64,000 nt of DNA from Zopfochytrium polystomum (lineage: Eukaryota; Chytridiomycota; Chytridiomycetes; Chytridiales; Chytridiaceae), in contig JAIVFJ010000087.1 in the NCBI GenBank assembly GCA_025765615.1, positions 124,001-188,000 on the forward strand, read 5' to 3'. Shown here one piece after another: positions 39,342 to 49,760 of this stretch. Each line of letters begins with the position of its first letter. Position 1 is the stretch's first letter. Below the pieces are notes generated by a model. That model did not search any database. It saw only the letters and a program-made list of their open reading frames with translations, and had not been told where the DNA came from. A program made the translations under genes and the position numbers.

Positions 39342-40289
39342 TCACCGGTCAGCCTGGCGGTCAGAAGGAGCTTTCGGGTTTTTGAGGGCAGCCGCCGAGG
39401 GCGGAAGCATCATCATGGCCGTCGCCTCCGCACAAAGCGTGAAAGCCCCGTGATCGCGGCGCCTGCGGCGGCCACCGTCCCCGCCGCTCGTCGAGACGGA
39501 AGCCGATCGACGGAGGAGGCTGCGCACGATCGTTGTGGCGTATACTGCGCAGGCGTCGACGGGCGCAACGTCCGCGTCCGCGGAATCGGCCGTGCTGGCG
39601 AGATCCGCGCAGCCGTACGACGCAGTGAGAGGACATGCGAGTCCTGCGGAACTGGGCCACCAGCCGGGGTAGGGGTGCTGCATGGACGGGCCGATGACAG
39701 GGAGTCGGATGGTAGCTGTCTCGAGGCCAAGTGTCTCGGATGCGGCGCGGAGGAGATCCTCCGATGTGACGGCAATTTTGGGGAACACTGCCTGTCGGCA
39801 GCGGGCCAGGTACAACTCTTCCGCCGCGACAGAGCTGTCCGAGACCGCAGATGAAGCGTGGACAAACAGGCGGGCGCGGGCCCTTTGGGCGGCGCGGAGG
39901 CTGTCTCTGGTCAGGTTGACATTGTCTTCATCCTGGTCGTCCCTGTCGTGAACGCGGGTCACGCAGTTCAGAAAGACGTCAGCTTCGGCAACGCCGCAGT
40001 CCGTCGGGTCATCGCCGGGCACGGTGTGGTGGATGGTCAGCCGGCTGGACAAGCTGAACTGGGAGAAGAGTTCCCAGTCGGAAAGCTTGCCGGTGCTGCT
40101 TTTGTTGAGGTGGTGTTGCGGTGGGTCCCGCAGCCACAGGTGGACGCGCGACAGGCCGTGGCGTGGGTGCAGGAGCTCGCAGGCCCAGACGGCGCCGAGT
40201 ATGCTGCTGTTTCTGCTGCCGCTGCCGTCCGGGCCACCTGCGACGACGACGGCGGTGAGGTCGTGGAGCGGGCTCGGCGGGTCGGACAT
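39342..40289 (-). CDS. FAR-like extended SDR (Rossmann) protein, paralogue 2
   Basis: Single exon, 315 aa, clearly paralogous to 32912-33844. Shared blocks are LLHPRHGLSRVHLWL, DDPTDCGVAEADVFLNC, ATIRLPVIGPSMQHPYPGWW, PVDACAVYATTIVRSLL and RDHGAFTLCAEATAM near the C-terminus. It keeps RLFVHASSAVSDSSVAAEEL and YLARCRQAVFPK, where the SDR catalytic Tyr/Lys would lie. The first strand VVVAGGPDGSGSRNSS is an atypical dinucleotide loop. FAR-like proteins reduce fatty acyl thioesters, but the divergent cofactor loop makes that uncertain. A long GA/GT microsatellite lies only about 40 bp upstream of its start. The two paralogues flank the tannase gene. Confidence 0.62.
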   Translation of the reverse strand: MSDPPSPLHDLTAVVVAGGPDGSGSRNSSILGAVWACELLHPRHGLSRVHLWLRDPPQHHLNKSSTGKLSDWELFSQFSLSSRLTIHHTVPGDDPTDCGVAEADVFLNCVTRVHDRDDQDEDNVNLTRDSLRAAQRARARLFVHASSAVSDSSVAAEELYLARCRQAVFPKIAVTSEDLLRAASETLGLETATIRLPVIGPSMQHPYPGWWPSSAGLACPLTASYGCADLASTADSADADVAPVDACAVYATTIVRSLLRRSASVSTSGGDGGRRRRRDHGAFTLCAEATAMMMLPPSAAALKNPKAPSDRQADR

Positions 40290-40329
40290 GTGGGGGTTAG
40301 AATAGAGTCAGGTAGAGGTAAACTTTGAC

Positions 40330-41528
<1,199 letters not shown>

Positions 41529-42853
41529 TTAAATCTTTCCATCCATTAGTTCATCGGTCTTCGCAGAGCTATTCTTGTTGTTCGCCTGCTGTTCCAGCCA
41601 CGGTGGGTAATATCTCCCAAACGCCGCGAGGTCGGCCTCCCCGTTTTTCACCAAGGCCTCTGCCGACTCTGCGGTAAGGCCGTCGGCGACGATCAGGGTG
41701 CCGGTGTAAGCCTGCCTGAAAGGTCGCAGGCTCACATCCTCCCCCTTTACGCGGGGCTGCACCAAGTGCACAAACGCAATGTCGAGCGGGCTCAGCCGCT
41801 CCAAAAGCGTGCACCATGTCTCTTCGGGCTGTCGCCCATCCCTTGCAACGCGCCGTACGGGCTCAGTCGGATGGCCGTGCGGTCCGCCCCGATCGCTTCC
41901 GCCACGGCCGCGACAATTTGGATCGCCAGCCGGACCCGCCCCGCCGCGTCGCCGCCGTAAGCGTCGCTGCGCTCGCAGTTGACAGAGTCGTTGATGAACT
42001 GGTCCACGATGTACCCGTTCGCGCCATGGATCTCTACCCCGTCGAAGCCGGCCTCTATCGCCCGCTCGGCAGCGCGAACGAACTGTTGGATTAGGAGCGG
42101 GATTTCCTCTGACTTGAGCATACGAGGAACTTCTCGGTCGATCGGGCCTTGAGTTCGGGTCGTGACCTTTTTCGTGGGTTGGTGTGGGAAGGGTAGTGCG
42201 GTTACATGGTGATCGTTATAACTTGGGAAAATAACTTCAAAAGGACAGCTTGCCAGATCGCAACCACACACCTTCCCCGACGCCCGTACAGTTGACGACG
42301 ACGGTGGCGGCCGGCCGAGCGGGTCGTACGAAGAGTGCGACAGCCGCCCGACGTGCCACAGCTGCAAGAACACGACGCCTCCTTTCGCGTGCACCGCCCC
42401 CGTCACCGCCCTCCACCCCTCCACCTGTGCATCCGTGTAGACACCCGGCACCGTCGTGCGCGGCCGGCCCTCCGGGCACACCACCGTCGCCTCGGCAATG
42501 ATCAGCCCGCCCTTGGTGGCGCGCTGGCCGTAGTACGTCGCCATCAGCGCTGTCGGGACGTTCTCCTCTGCCGGTGTGAGGTCGTTGCGCACAGTCGCCC
42601 GGATGCGCCTGTAGGCGGGACGGGCGGTTGCGGTGAAGGTCATGGGTGAGGAGGAGTGCGGGTGGCATGTGGGGGGCACGGGTGAGGCTTGGCACACATC
42701 CAAAAGGTAATTGCCTTCGCTCTCTCTCCGCACTCACGTCAGGGGTGCCATCGCGACGCGATGTTTTAGGTGGTAGCGGCCGACCTGGATGGGTTGAAAC
42801 AAACCCTTCGTCGATCCCGGCGTCGCCAATGTCGCTGCGGGCGCTCCGTTCAT
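41529..42853 (-). pseudogene. Old yellow enzyme (NADH:flavin oxidoreductase), frameshifted and truncated
   Basis: Exons 42853-42738, 42608-42272 and 42166-41529 with GTGAGT/TACAG and GTGTGT/AAAAG introns. The order is that of OYE: LFQPIQVGRYHLKHRVAMAPLT joined to RIRATVRND, then VPTALMATYYGQRATKGGLI, FLQLWHVGRLSH, GFDGVEIHGANGYIVDQF (active-site His and Asn), RSDAYGGDAAGRVRL and IRLSPYGALQGMGDS. One base is missing at about 41830, just after GMGDSP: the frame passes to EETWCTLLERLSPLDIAF in another phase. The new frame ends AFGRYYPPWLEQ and stops soon after, without the conserved segment that follows the GR in OYEs. FMN-dependent ene-reductase activity would be expected of an intact version. 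A sequencing error could explain the frameshift but not the short C-terminus. Confidence 0.75.
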
Positions 42854-44162
42854 TTGGATGGATTTTGCTTGATCCAACGCTCCACGATTCAGATTGAGGG
42901 ACAGACAGGCTTGGTGTGGGGCCAAGTTTCCTTAACAAGCATTCTTAAGGGGAAGGTTGCTTCGACATCCGTTCTGGTCGAGTGTGACTGAAGGGATAAA
43001 AAGGACAAAGCACCTACACCCATTATTGCTTTAACGCCAACCCCGAATTTGTAACAGAAATCAGCCGTTCTTGTGTTTGCGTCATTCTAAAATGTTCTTC
43101 TAGTGTTTACTTAATTGGCGGCAACATTATTAACAAACCATTTACCCATGAATAAAGATTTACATAGCATTCTAAACTCAATCATCACAGAATGCACATA
43201 CTTGTAGAAGATGGGTCACTATCTGAGCCGTTATGTCAAAGGGCCTGATGATGCGTCAAACAAAGTTAACTTGGTCCGATTCATAGGGATGATTGATGTA
43301 CGATGAAGTCTGGAACAAGCTTTTCATGGAGAATTGTCGCAACCAGGGTTTAAGCCTTAGTAGGAGTGAGAAGAGCAGCACTTTTTCAAGACACAAACAG
43401 CAAAAGTGCTAATCAGGTGCAGATGGCAAAGGAAGTCTTTGAGATCTTCCTATTAAATCTAGCTAGAGTGTCTAGCAAAGGGGAAACTACAGCTGAAGAT
43501 CAAAAGTTGAGTCACAGACATCGAGCAAGTTTCGAACTTAGCACCTTTCCAATTGGAGGAAGCGCTCAAACCGAGTAAGGGAGCATTGAATCATAAGCTG
43601 AGCAGACACCTTCAAACTCTGTCTGCAGCCTCGTCTTAGTCCACAATAATAAGATAATAATAACGCAAATAATCACGACATGTGACAGGAGAGCGCAACA
43701 TACAGAGTCAGTCAGTGGCTGATGCAGACAGCCAATGGCAAGTAATGATAAATAAAAATGGAGCCCAAGCCAGAAAAACAATCAAGAAGGATGGATAGTC
43801 CTCAAAATTACCAGTAAAATAAAGTGGGTATCCACTCTTACATAAGAGGCCGCAGGAGGCTCAACAGCCTGTTGTCCTCACACTTTCTTGAATTGGCCAA
43901 GGCTGTGTTCTCTACAATGTCATCACCTTCCACATAACAAAGTTTTGCTGTTCAAATGTGTTCAAATTTTCTGACTTTGCGAGTCTCAATTCTTTACCAC
44001 TGCTGACATTACTTTAGTGACCGAAGGTTGAAGCTGGGATCGCGAGAGCCACGATGCGTTGGCGGATGGGGTAGGGAAGGATAGAACTGGCTTAACCAAA
44101 ACCGTATCCAATTCCAATCCGTCTTGAGTAATTTTCTGCCAAAACACAAGTACAGATATGGC
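42854..44162. other. Gene-poor AT-richer stretch left of the LTR element
   Basis: 1.3 kb with lower GC than its surroundings. Only short frames without motifs were found. Confidence 0.45.
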
Positions 44163-44167
44163 AAAAG

Positions 44168-44555
44168 TGTCAGGAACATGGCAGGACAGGGCAAGGCAGA
44201 CAAGGAACTGAGAGGAGTGATGATTGTATTGGAAACAATAATTCACTTGAGGGATGGGACAGGTCCCCCATCCCCCTTTTATACCTTTTGAGAGTGTTCC
44301 TTGTCAAGACTCCAAGAAAGTTCCAGAAAGAGCAATTAGTAATGCAATGATACCAATGATACCAATGACAACAAGACAAGTCAGGAAAGCAAAGAAGGTT
44401 CCAGAAGGTTCCACAAGGTTCCATGAAGGAATGTTCTGGAAGGTTCCAGAAGGTTCCAGAAGGTTCCATGAAGGAATGTTCTGGAAGGTTCCACAAGGTT
44501 CCATGAAGGAATGTTCCAGAAGGTTCCAGTGGTTTCCAGAGGGTGATTCATAACA
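44168..44555 (-). repeat. 3' LTR (388 bp)
   Basis: It differs from the other LTR mainly by one extra 10-bp unit (AGGTTCCAGA) in the GAA/TTC array. It contains a TATAAAAGGGGG promoter box on the minus strand near 44280. Confidence 0.93.
44434..44466. promoter_or_regulatory. Perfect heat-shock-element array in the 3' LTR
   Basis: Seven alternating TTC/GAA units with exact 5-bp spacing (starts at 44434, 44439, 44444, 44449, 44454, 44459, 44464). Further isolated pairs occur from 44394 to 44535. The HSE consensus is nTTCnnGAAnnTTCn. Confidence 0.75.
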
Positions 44556-46151
44556 TCATCTCCCCCTTTTAGGCCTCTTCTGCAACTTGGTGGGGTACCT
44601 GGTCTTGAACTTGAGCAGAAGGTCTTGGCAGTGAGTGAGGTTTGACTCAGGTTCCCAGGTGTTGTCAGCATCTGAGTAACCTTTCCACTTAACAAGGAAC
44701 TTGAGTGTCCTTCCAAACCACTTGGCATCCAAGATTTGTTCAACCTCAAATTCCTCTTCACCTTCTACCTCAACTGGAGGAGGAGGAGGAACAACTCTGC
44801 CTGGAATGGAATTGGCCACAAACTTCTCCAAAAGGCTGACATGGAAAACTGGGTGGATCTTCATGGATGCAGGGAGATCCAGCTTGAAGGTGACTGGATT
44901 GATTTGCTCCAAGATCTTGAAAGGTCTCAACTTGAGGTTGTCTAGCTTGGGACTTGGTCTTTTGGACTGCAAGTTCTTCCTCATGCCTGGCCAGTAAAAG
45001 TCTCTGGAAGCAAGCTCATATGTCTTGTGCTCTCCTGGGTGTCCAGCTGTTGCTGCAACATGCCTTGTCTTGAGTATCTCAAGTTTTTCCTCTTCTTGGC
45101 TGATTTGAATCTTGTGAGGCTTGGGGTCCTTGGAAATAGCATGGGCCCACACACTGTCAGGAAGCAGTGAAAGGTGTGTCTTGGAAGGTGGGGTGAAACC
45201 ATCTCCCCCTTCAGGTGCAAGGTCTGTCCTTCTGTGCTCATCAGCAGTGGGGCTTGAATTGTTGACTGGGAACTGTGATTCTTGAATCTTTGACTGAGGG
45301 TTCTGTTCTTGGCAAAGACTGTGAGCTGTGGAGCTTGAATCTTGAATTTGGACTGTGAACTGTGGTACTTGAATCTTTGACTGTGGGTTCTGTGAACTAC
45401 AGACTTGGCCATGACTGTGAGCTCTATGAGCTGTGCTGGAATCTTGACTATGAACTGTGAACTGTGAAACTTGAATCTTGGCTGGGATCTGTGAGCTGCA
45501 GGCTGATACTGGAGCTGTCATTTGTGGTTGACCTTGGATACTAGGCTGAGAGCCTTGAATCAGGGACTTGAGAGCATGAGACTTGGAGGCTTGACTTGAG
45601 TTTTGGGTGACTGTTCCAATTGGTGGAGGTTGGACTTGACCAGTGACCCAATCAATGGCAGGGTTCTGGGCTTGCAGCCATGGTAATCCCAGGATGACAG
45701 AGAATGTGGGTGAGCCAAGATCCAATACTTCCAGGTTGACCATGGATGGTGGAAAGTCTTGGATGTGGAGGTTTAGCTTGGTTTCATGGCTGATTTCCTT
45801 GAACAGAGCATGATTGGCAAAGTGAACCTTGAGGGGTGTGGATTTCTTGATGGTGGGAATGGCACAAGACTTGGCAAGGGTGGCATCAATGATGTTGCAG
45901 GATGATCCAGAGTCTATAAGGGCCTTGGTTGTGATGGTTGACTTGGGTGAGAGTTGAATCTTGACATCCATGGTGAGTTGGTGGGGCTTGGAATCTGAGG
46001 TGTTTGTGGTGCTGGTGGTGGTGATGAAACAGGGGCAGCTTGGAGGAGGGTCCAGGGAATTGCCCCTCAGTGAGCCTGGACCTGGGAGTTTGGGTGCTTC
46101 TTCCTTGGGCAGTCCTTGACAGCATGCTCCTTGGAGCCACAGTAAAAACAC
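44556..46151 (-). CDS. Internally deleted pol: protease, integrase ends and chromodomain
   Basis: An uninterrupted frame in the -1 phase relative to gag, overlapping it by about 85 nt. It is presumably made by -1 frameshifting, as there is no good ATG. Order: retropepsin (KALIDSGSSCNIID with intact D-S-G, then FSVILGLPWLQ). Next is a Ser/Gln-rich stretch with three diverged copies of an NPQSKIQxPQFxV-like unit of about 30 residues. Then comes the integrase zinc-binding start (RHVAATAGHPGEHKTYELAS, DFYWPGM). It goes directly to the integrase C-terminus (LRPFKILEQINPVTFKLDLP, IHPVFHVSLLEKF) and a chromodomain (FEVEQILDAKW, FLVKWKGYSDADNTWEPESN). Reverse transcriptase, RNase H and the integrase catalytic core are missing without loss of frame. 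Confidence 0.88.
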   Translation of the reverse strand: MFLLWLQGACCQGLPKEEAPKLPGPGSLRGNSLDPPPSCPCFITTTSTTNTSDSKPHQLTMDVKIQLSPKSTITTKALIDSGSSCNIIDATLAKSCAIPTIKKSTPLKVHFANHALFKEISHETKLNLHIQDFPPSMVNLEVLDLGSPTFSVILGLPWLQAQNPAIDWVTGQVQPPPIGTVTQNSSQASKSHALKSLIQGSQPSIQGQPQMTAPVSACSSQIPAKIQVSQFTVHSQDSSTAHRAHSHGQVCSSQNPQSKIQVPQFTVQIQDSSSTAHSLCQEQNPQSKIQESQFPVNNSSPTADEHRRTDLAPEGGDGFTPPSKTHLSLLPDSVWAHAISKDPKPHKIQISQEEEKLEILKTRHVAATAGHPGEHKTYELASRDFYWPGMRKNLQSKRPSPKLDNLKLRPFKILEQINPVTFKLDLPASMKIHPVFHVSLLEKFVANSIPGRVVPPPPPVEVEGEEEFEVEQILDAKWFGRTLKFLVKWKGYSDADNTWEPESNLTHCQDLLLKFKTRYPTKLQKRPKRGR

Positions 46152-46990
46152 AGTCCCTGCTGGGCCCTCCTTGTTTTCTCCTCTTGGCTCAGAGGACCCT
46201 TAGGAAGTGTCTCAACTGCATCCACTTGCATGGGTTCAGGAACTGTAAGAGCTTGAGGAACTGGGGTAGGTCTTGATGTAGTTCCTACTTGTCTTTGCTT
46301 CAGCCTCTTGGAGTAGAGTCTGTTGTCAATCTTGATGGCAAGGAGAATGTACTCTTCCAAGGTCTCAGGGATGTGCAGAGACTGGGAGAGCATGTCTTGG
46401 ATAGACTCATGGAGACCATCATGGTACAGCTCCATCAGAGCTGCATCATTGTATCCAGAGTCTCTGGCTAGTTGCTTGAATTGGTTGGTGTAGGCCACAC
46501 AAGATTGCTTTCCTTGCTTGATATGCTTGAGCTTGGATCTTGCTGTCCAAGATGCGTAGGGGTCACCAAAGGTAGCTTCCAGCCCCTCCCAGAGCTCTTG
46601 CAGGGTGGTGGGTGTGCTTGGGAGAGATCTGTACCATGATTGAGCTTGACCAGACAGGAGGGTGCTTGTGAAAAGAACCTTGACTTGCTCACTGGGAAAT
46701 CTTGAAGGTTGGAGAAGGATGACATTCTCCACAGTGGCCATGAAGTTCCTAAGGTCTTTGGCCAGCCCAGTGAACTTGTCAGGGCTGGGAACCTTGGGCT
46801 CTCTTGCTTGGTTGGCTTGAGGCAGGGGAAGAGCTTGATGTTCTTGTTGGTGAAGTTGTTGTTGAAGCTGGTGCTGCTGGTGAAGGACTTGTTCTTGAAG
46901 TTGGTGTGTCTGTCTTGAGGGGGCTTGTAATTGGTCCATCAAGGCTTGGAAGGCAGTTGCATCAGGGAAGGTGTTGTTTGGGTCAGTCAT
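46067..46990 (-). CDS. Gag polyprotein with CCHC zinc knuckle
   Basis: 307 aa, intact. A Gln-rich coiled N-terminus (QLQEQVLHQQHQLQQQ) precedes the capsid-type retrotrans_gag region (DKFTGLAKDLRNFMATVEN; LLSGQAQSWYRSL; TFGDPYASWTARSKLKHIKQ; YTNQFKQLARDSGYND; LYHDGLHESIQDMLS). It ends with the nucleocapsid knuckle CFYCGSKEHAVKDC. Gag assembles the virus-like particle and packages element RNA. Its intact state suggests the deleted element may still form particles or be packaged by relatives. Confidence 0.9.
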   Translation of the reverse strand: MTDPNNTFPDATAFQALMDQLQAPSRQTHQLQEQVLHQQHQLQQQLHQQEHQALPLPQANQAREPKVPSPDKFTGLAKDLRNFMATVENVILLQPSRFPSEQVKVLFTSTLLSGQAQSWYRSLPSTPTTLQELWEGLEATFGDPYASWTARSKLKHIKQGKQSCVAYTNQFKQLARDSGYNDAALMELYHDGLHESIQDMLSQSLHIPETLEEYILLAIKIDNRLYSKRLKQRQVGTTSRPTPVPQALTVPEPMQVDAVETLPKGPLSQEEKTRRAQQGLCFYCGSKEHAVKDCPRKKHPNSQVQAH

Positions 46991-47030
46991 GATGGCAGAG
47001 AGTAGTGGGAGAGGGTGAAGTGAATTATGA

Positions 47031-47408
47031 TGTCAGGAACATGGCAGGACAGGGCAAGGCAGACAAGGAACTGAGAGGAGTGATGATTGTATTGGAAACA
47101 ATAATTCACTTGAGGGATGGGACAGGTCCCCCATCCCCCTTTTATACCTTTTGAAAGTGTTCCTTGTCAAGACTCCAAGAAAGTTCCAGAAAGAGCAATT
47201 AGTAATGCAATGATACCAATGATACCAATGACAACAAGACAAGTCAGGAAAGCAAAGAAGGTTCCAGAAGGTTCCACAAGGTTCCATGAAGGAATGTTCT
47301 GGAAGGTTCCAGAAGGTTCCATGAAGGAATGTTCTGGAAGGTTCCACAAGGTTCCATGAAGGAATGTTCCAGAAGGTTCCAGTGGTTTCCAGAGGGTGAT
47401 TCATAACA
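47031..47408 (-). repeat. 5' LTR (378 bp)
   Basis: Promoter LTR for leftward transcription. It has TATAAAAGGGGG on the minus strand (TATA near 47140-47146) and, upstream of it, a GAA/TTC array at 47255-47395. Confidence 0.93.
47297..47319. promoter_or_regulatory. Heat-shock-element array in the 5' LTR
   Basis: Five alternating TTC/GAA units with exact 5-bp spacing (starts 47297, 47302, 47307, 47312, 47317), about 150 bp upstream of the LTR TATA box in the direction of transcription. More partial units flank it. Confidence 0.72.
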
Positions 47409-47674
47409 AAAAGGCCACTAGACTTTTTTTCAAAGTTTTAATTACAGTTGCAATCCAAAAAGAAAAATTCAAAAGCATTAATAATTCGAAATTTTTGAGT
47501 CCAGTCAAACTCCTGTTTGTGGGAAAGAAATTTTGTCAGTTTTAGAACTAACTCTGTTATGAATAGTCCGATTGGCTTTGTGTTCACCCTAGAAAAGGGC
47601 GTTTTCTGTCACATTCCAGGCACAATTTTTGGCTCCAAAGTAAGGACTTCACAATTGCATATTTCCAGAGAGTT

Positions 47675-48274
47675 TTAGTGATTCTCACCATTGGCTCCAC
47701 GGTCCAGGAGCCATTGGACCACCTCCACATGTCCAGCATGTGATGCTGCATGAAGGGGAGTCCACTTGCCCACCGTCTCAGAGCCTATGGTTCCACCATG
47801 AAGCACCAACATCTTGACCACTTCCAAATGGCCTTTCTGGGATGCAATGCAGAGTGGCGTCGCATTGTTGATATTCTTTGCATCCACACTAGCTCCTTGC
47901 TGCAGTACGCAACCAACTATATCTAAATGCCCTCTCCGCGCCGATGAATGCAAGGGAGTCCAATTGTCCACAGTTGAGGCATTTACTTTAGCTTGACGTT
48001 TAAGCAACCACTTTGTCACATCCAGGCGCCCATTCTGACATGCTACAAAGAGCGGTGTTGCCTTGTTCAGATTTGGAGCATTCACATCTGCTGTTTGATG
48101 TAATAGCCACTTAATCACCTCCATGTGCCCATTCTGCGACGCAATATAAAGTGGACTTTCAACTGACTTATTCACTGAGTTCACTTTGGGAAGCAGCGAC
48201 TTGACAACTTCCAATTTTCCAGTCTGCGAGACAAAGTGAACTGAAGTCCAACCATCCATATCCTCTGATTCCAT
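47675..48274 (-). CDS. Ankyrin-repeat protein (six repeats)
   Basis: 199 aa from the first in-frame ATG (MESEDMDGWTS). The frame stays open upstream to about 48481 without an ATG, so an upstream exon is possible. Six ankyrin repeats of about 33 residues cover the whole protein: ..GWTSVHFVSQTGKLEVVKSLL, ESPLYIASQNGHMEVIKWLL, ATPLFVACQNGRLDVTKWLL, WTPLHSSARRGHLDIVGCVL, ATPLCIASQKGHLEVVKMLV and WTPLHAASHAGHVEVVQWLL. It ends right after the last repeat (DRGANGENH). Ankyrin stacks bind protein partners; no enzymatic domain is present. The LTR retrotransposon inserted about 260 bp beyond its stop. Confidence 0.82.
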   Translation of the reverse strand: MESEDMDGWTSVHFVSQTGKLEVVKSLLPKVNSVNKSVESPLYIASQNGHMEVIKWLLHQTADVNAPNLNKATPLFVACQNGRLDVTKWLLKRQAKVNASTVDNWTPLHSSARRGHLDIVGCVLQQGASVDAKNINNATPLCIASQKGHLEVVKMLVLHGGTIGSETVGKWTPLHAASHAGHVEVVQWLLDRGANGENH

Positions 48275-49300
48275 ATCAGCTTTTTGCTGAATCCTATTGT
48301 TGTGAGAGTGAGATGTGTGAGCACAGGTGTGATGTGATAAAGCCTGTTGTGGTTGGGTGTATGAGCCAGGTGCAGCACATGCCCAATCACTGGTGTTTCC
48401 ATGTACCAGTTCCCAGCTGGTGACCTTCCAGCCCCTACATAGTTGACTGCCTTCTCCCACCCTCGTCGCTGGCGACAACAAGGGTTCTCTCAGCGCAGCG
48501 CGACGAGGGGTCCTCCTTCATACCTTGACTATCCCACTACGCTGCTAACCACGGTTCTTTCCAAGATAAAACCCCTTGTTGCCCTCTTCTCTCTTTTACT
48601 TTGATTCCGCATTAATTTTTATATTGCGATCCAAGGTCTTAAGCATCTGCCAGAGTTCACCTCGATTCTTTGTCCCAATTCCGTGGCTAGTCTTGTCCAT
48701 AGCGATTTAGGCAAAACGGCGGCATTGTAGGCTTCGTCGTACGTTTGGCCGCTCCTCCATCCTGCTGTCAATGTTCACGTCAACTGCAAGGGCCTCTGCA
48801 CCTACCGTTCCGAGCCCATTGACACGGCGTCGTTCTCGCTTCTGCCTTCGACGGCCCGCCAACTACCCTGAAAGTTCAGAAAGTTTTGCGCCGCTCCATC
48901 TCAGTGGTGGGGAGTCAGCTTGAGGCGACGCTTTGGCAGCATTTGCCAGGGTTTGCAGGTTGCCGAACGATAGCCGCGCTCTCTTCAATGCGAGGGGTGG
49001 AGCGAACTGGGGTCGGACAGTAAGATGTGTTGATAACGGCTCCGCGAACTAGAGCGAATGAGATTTGTCACAACTCTTAATGAAGTGTTACAATGGACGG
49101 CATTCGAACGACACTTCTTCTCAATGTGTTGCGGGGACTGCACTCGATGACATGTTGCAAAATGCACTGGCAAGCACCACGATTTGCGGTTCATCGGCAC
49201 GACTAACCACGGGCAATCATTCAGCCAACGCATGGTTGCATGTCTAAAACACAAAGTTTCGATGTGAATACGCTTCAGTGAGCGAGTAGCAGGAATGAGA
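48275..49300. other. Upstream of the ankyrin gene; no supported gene
   Basis: 1 kb. The first 200 bp keep the ankyrin-gene frame open without an ATG. The rest shows only short unrelated frames. Confidence 0.4.
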
Positions 49301-49760
49301 GCTTTCAAGGAGGCCAAGTGGAAGCAAGGCGGTGATGGGTGTGTGCGTGAGGTAGGGAGAGAGAAGCTTTGTGTGTGAGGGTGGAGACTGTGTGCATGTG
49401 TGTATGGAACGAAAAAGTCAACGTGTTGTGCATGGTCTTTCTCCCTCCACACCACATTTGCATCTTGTCCCCCAATCTCTCCCCAGTTGCACATCGCACC
49501 GAATTGCACCCATTTCGCCAAGTCGTCTCTTTGTGAGGTGGCTGGCTTACTTCAGTCCGATGGGAGCGATCTCGACCTTGCAGAGCTTGCCTCGGATCCG
49601 CTTCGTCGGAGCGAATCCACACGCTTCACCGCGTGTCGTTCCACCACGAAAAGTGGCGCGATGACTGTCGTCCTGTTCTTTGGACTGAATCTTGCGGACC
49701 CTGTGTCGTTGCGGGCTTGCGGTGGATTGTCATGTGCGGTGGCGACGTCATCAGCCCGCT
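49300..49760. repeat. Repeat-family 5' block, copy 1
   Basis: It contains GCATGGTCTTTCTCC, GCATCTTGTCCCCCAA, GTTGCAC and GAAAAGTGGCGCG in the same order as 53370-53720. The block precedes a TWEEHVA-family coding copy in both places, so it travels with the family. Confidence 0.6.

Larger units (their letters stand above)
44168..47408 (-). mobile_element. Ty3/gypsy chromovirus LTR retrotransposon, internally deleted
   Basis: 3.24 kb, transcribed leftward. LTRs at 44168-44555 and 47031-47408 are nearly identical and, read on the minus strand, run TGTTATGAATCACC to TTCCTGACA (TG..CA ends). AAAAG occurs on both sides (44163-44167 and 47409-47413) as a 5-bp target duplication. The 3' LTR is preceded on the minus strand by a polypurine tract, AAAAGGGGGAGATGA (44556-44570). 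Gag is intact; pol retains protease, the integrase zinc-binding start, the integrase C-terminus and a chromodomain, but reverse transcriptase, RNase H and the integrase core are absent. Near-identical LTRs and open frames indicate a young insertion that depends on an autonomous relative. Confidence 0.93.

Noticed and set aside
44394..44535. CRISPR-like short direct repeats
   Set aside because: The repeats are 10-15 bp, lie within both LTRs of a retrotransposon, have no unique spacers of constant length, and the DNA is eukaryotic.
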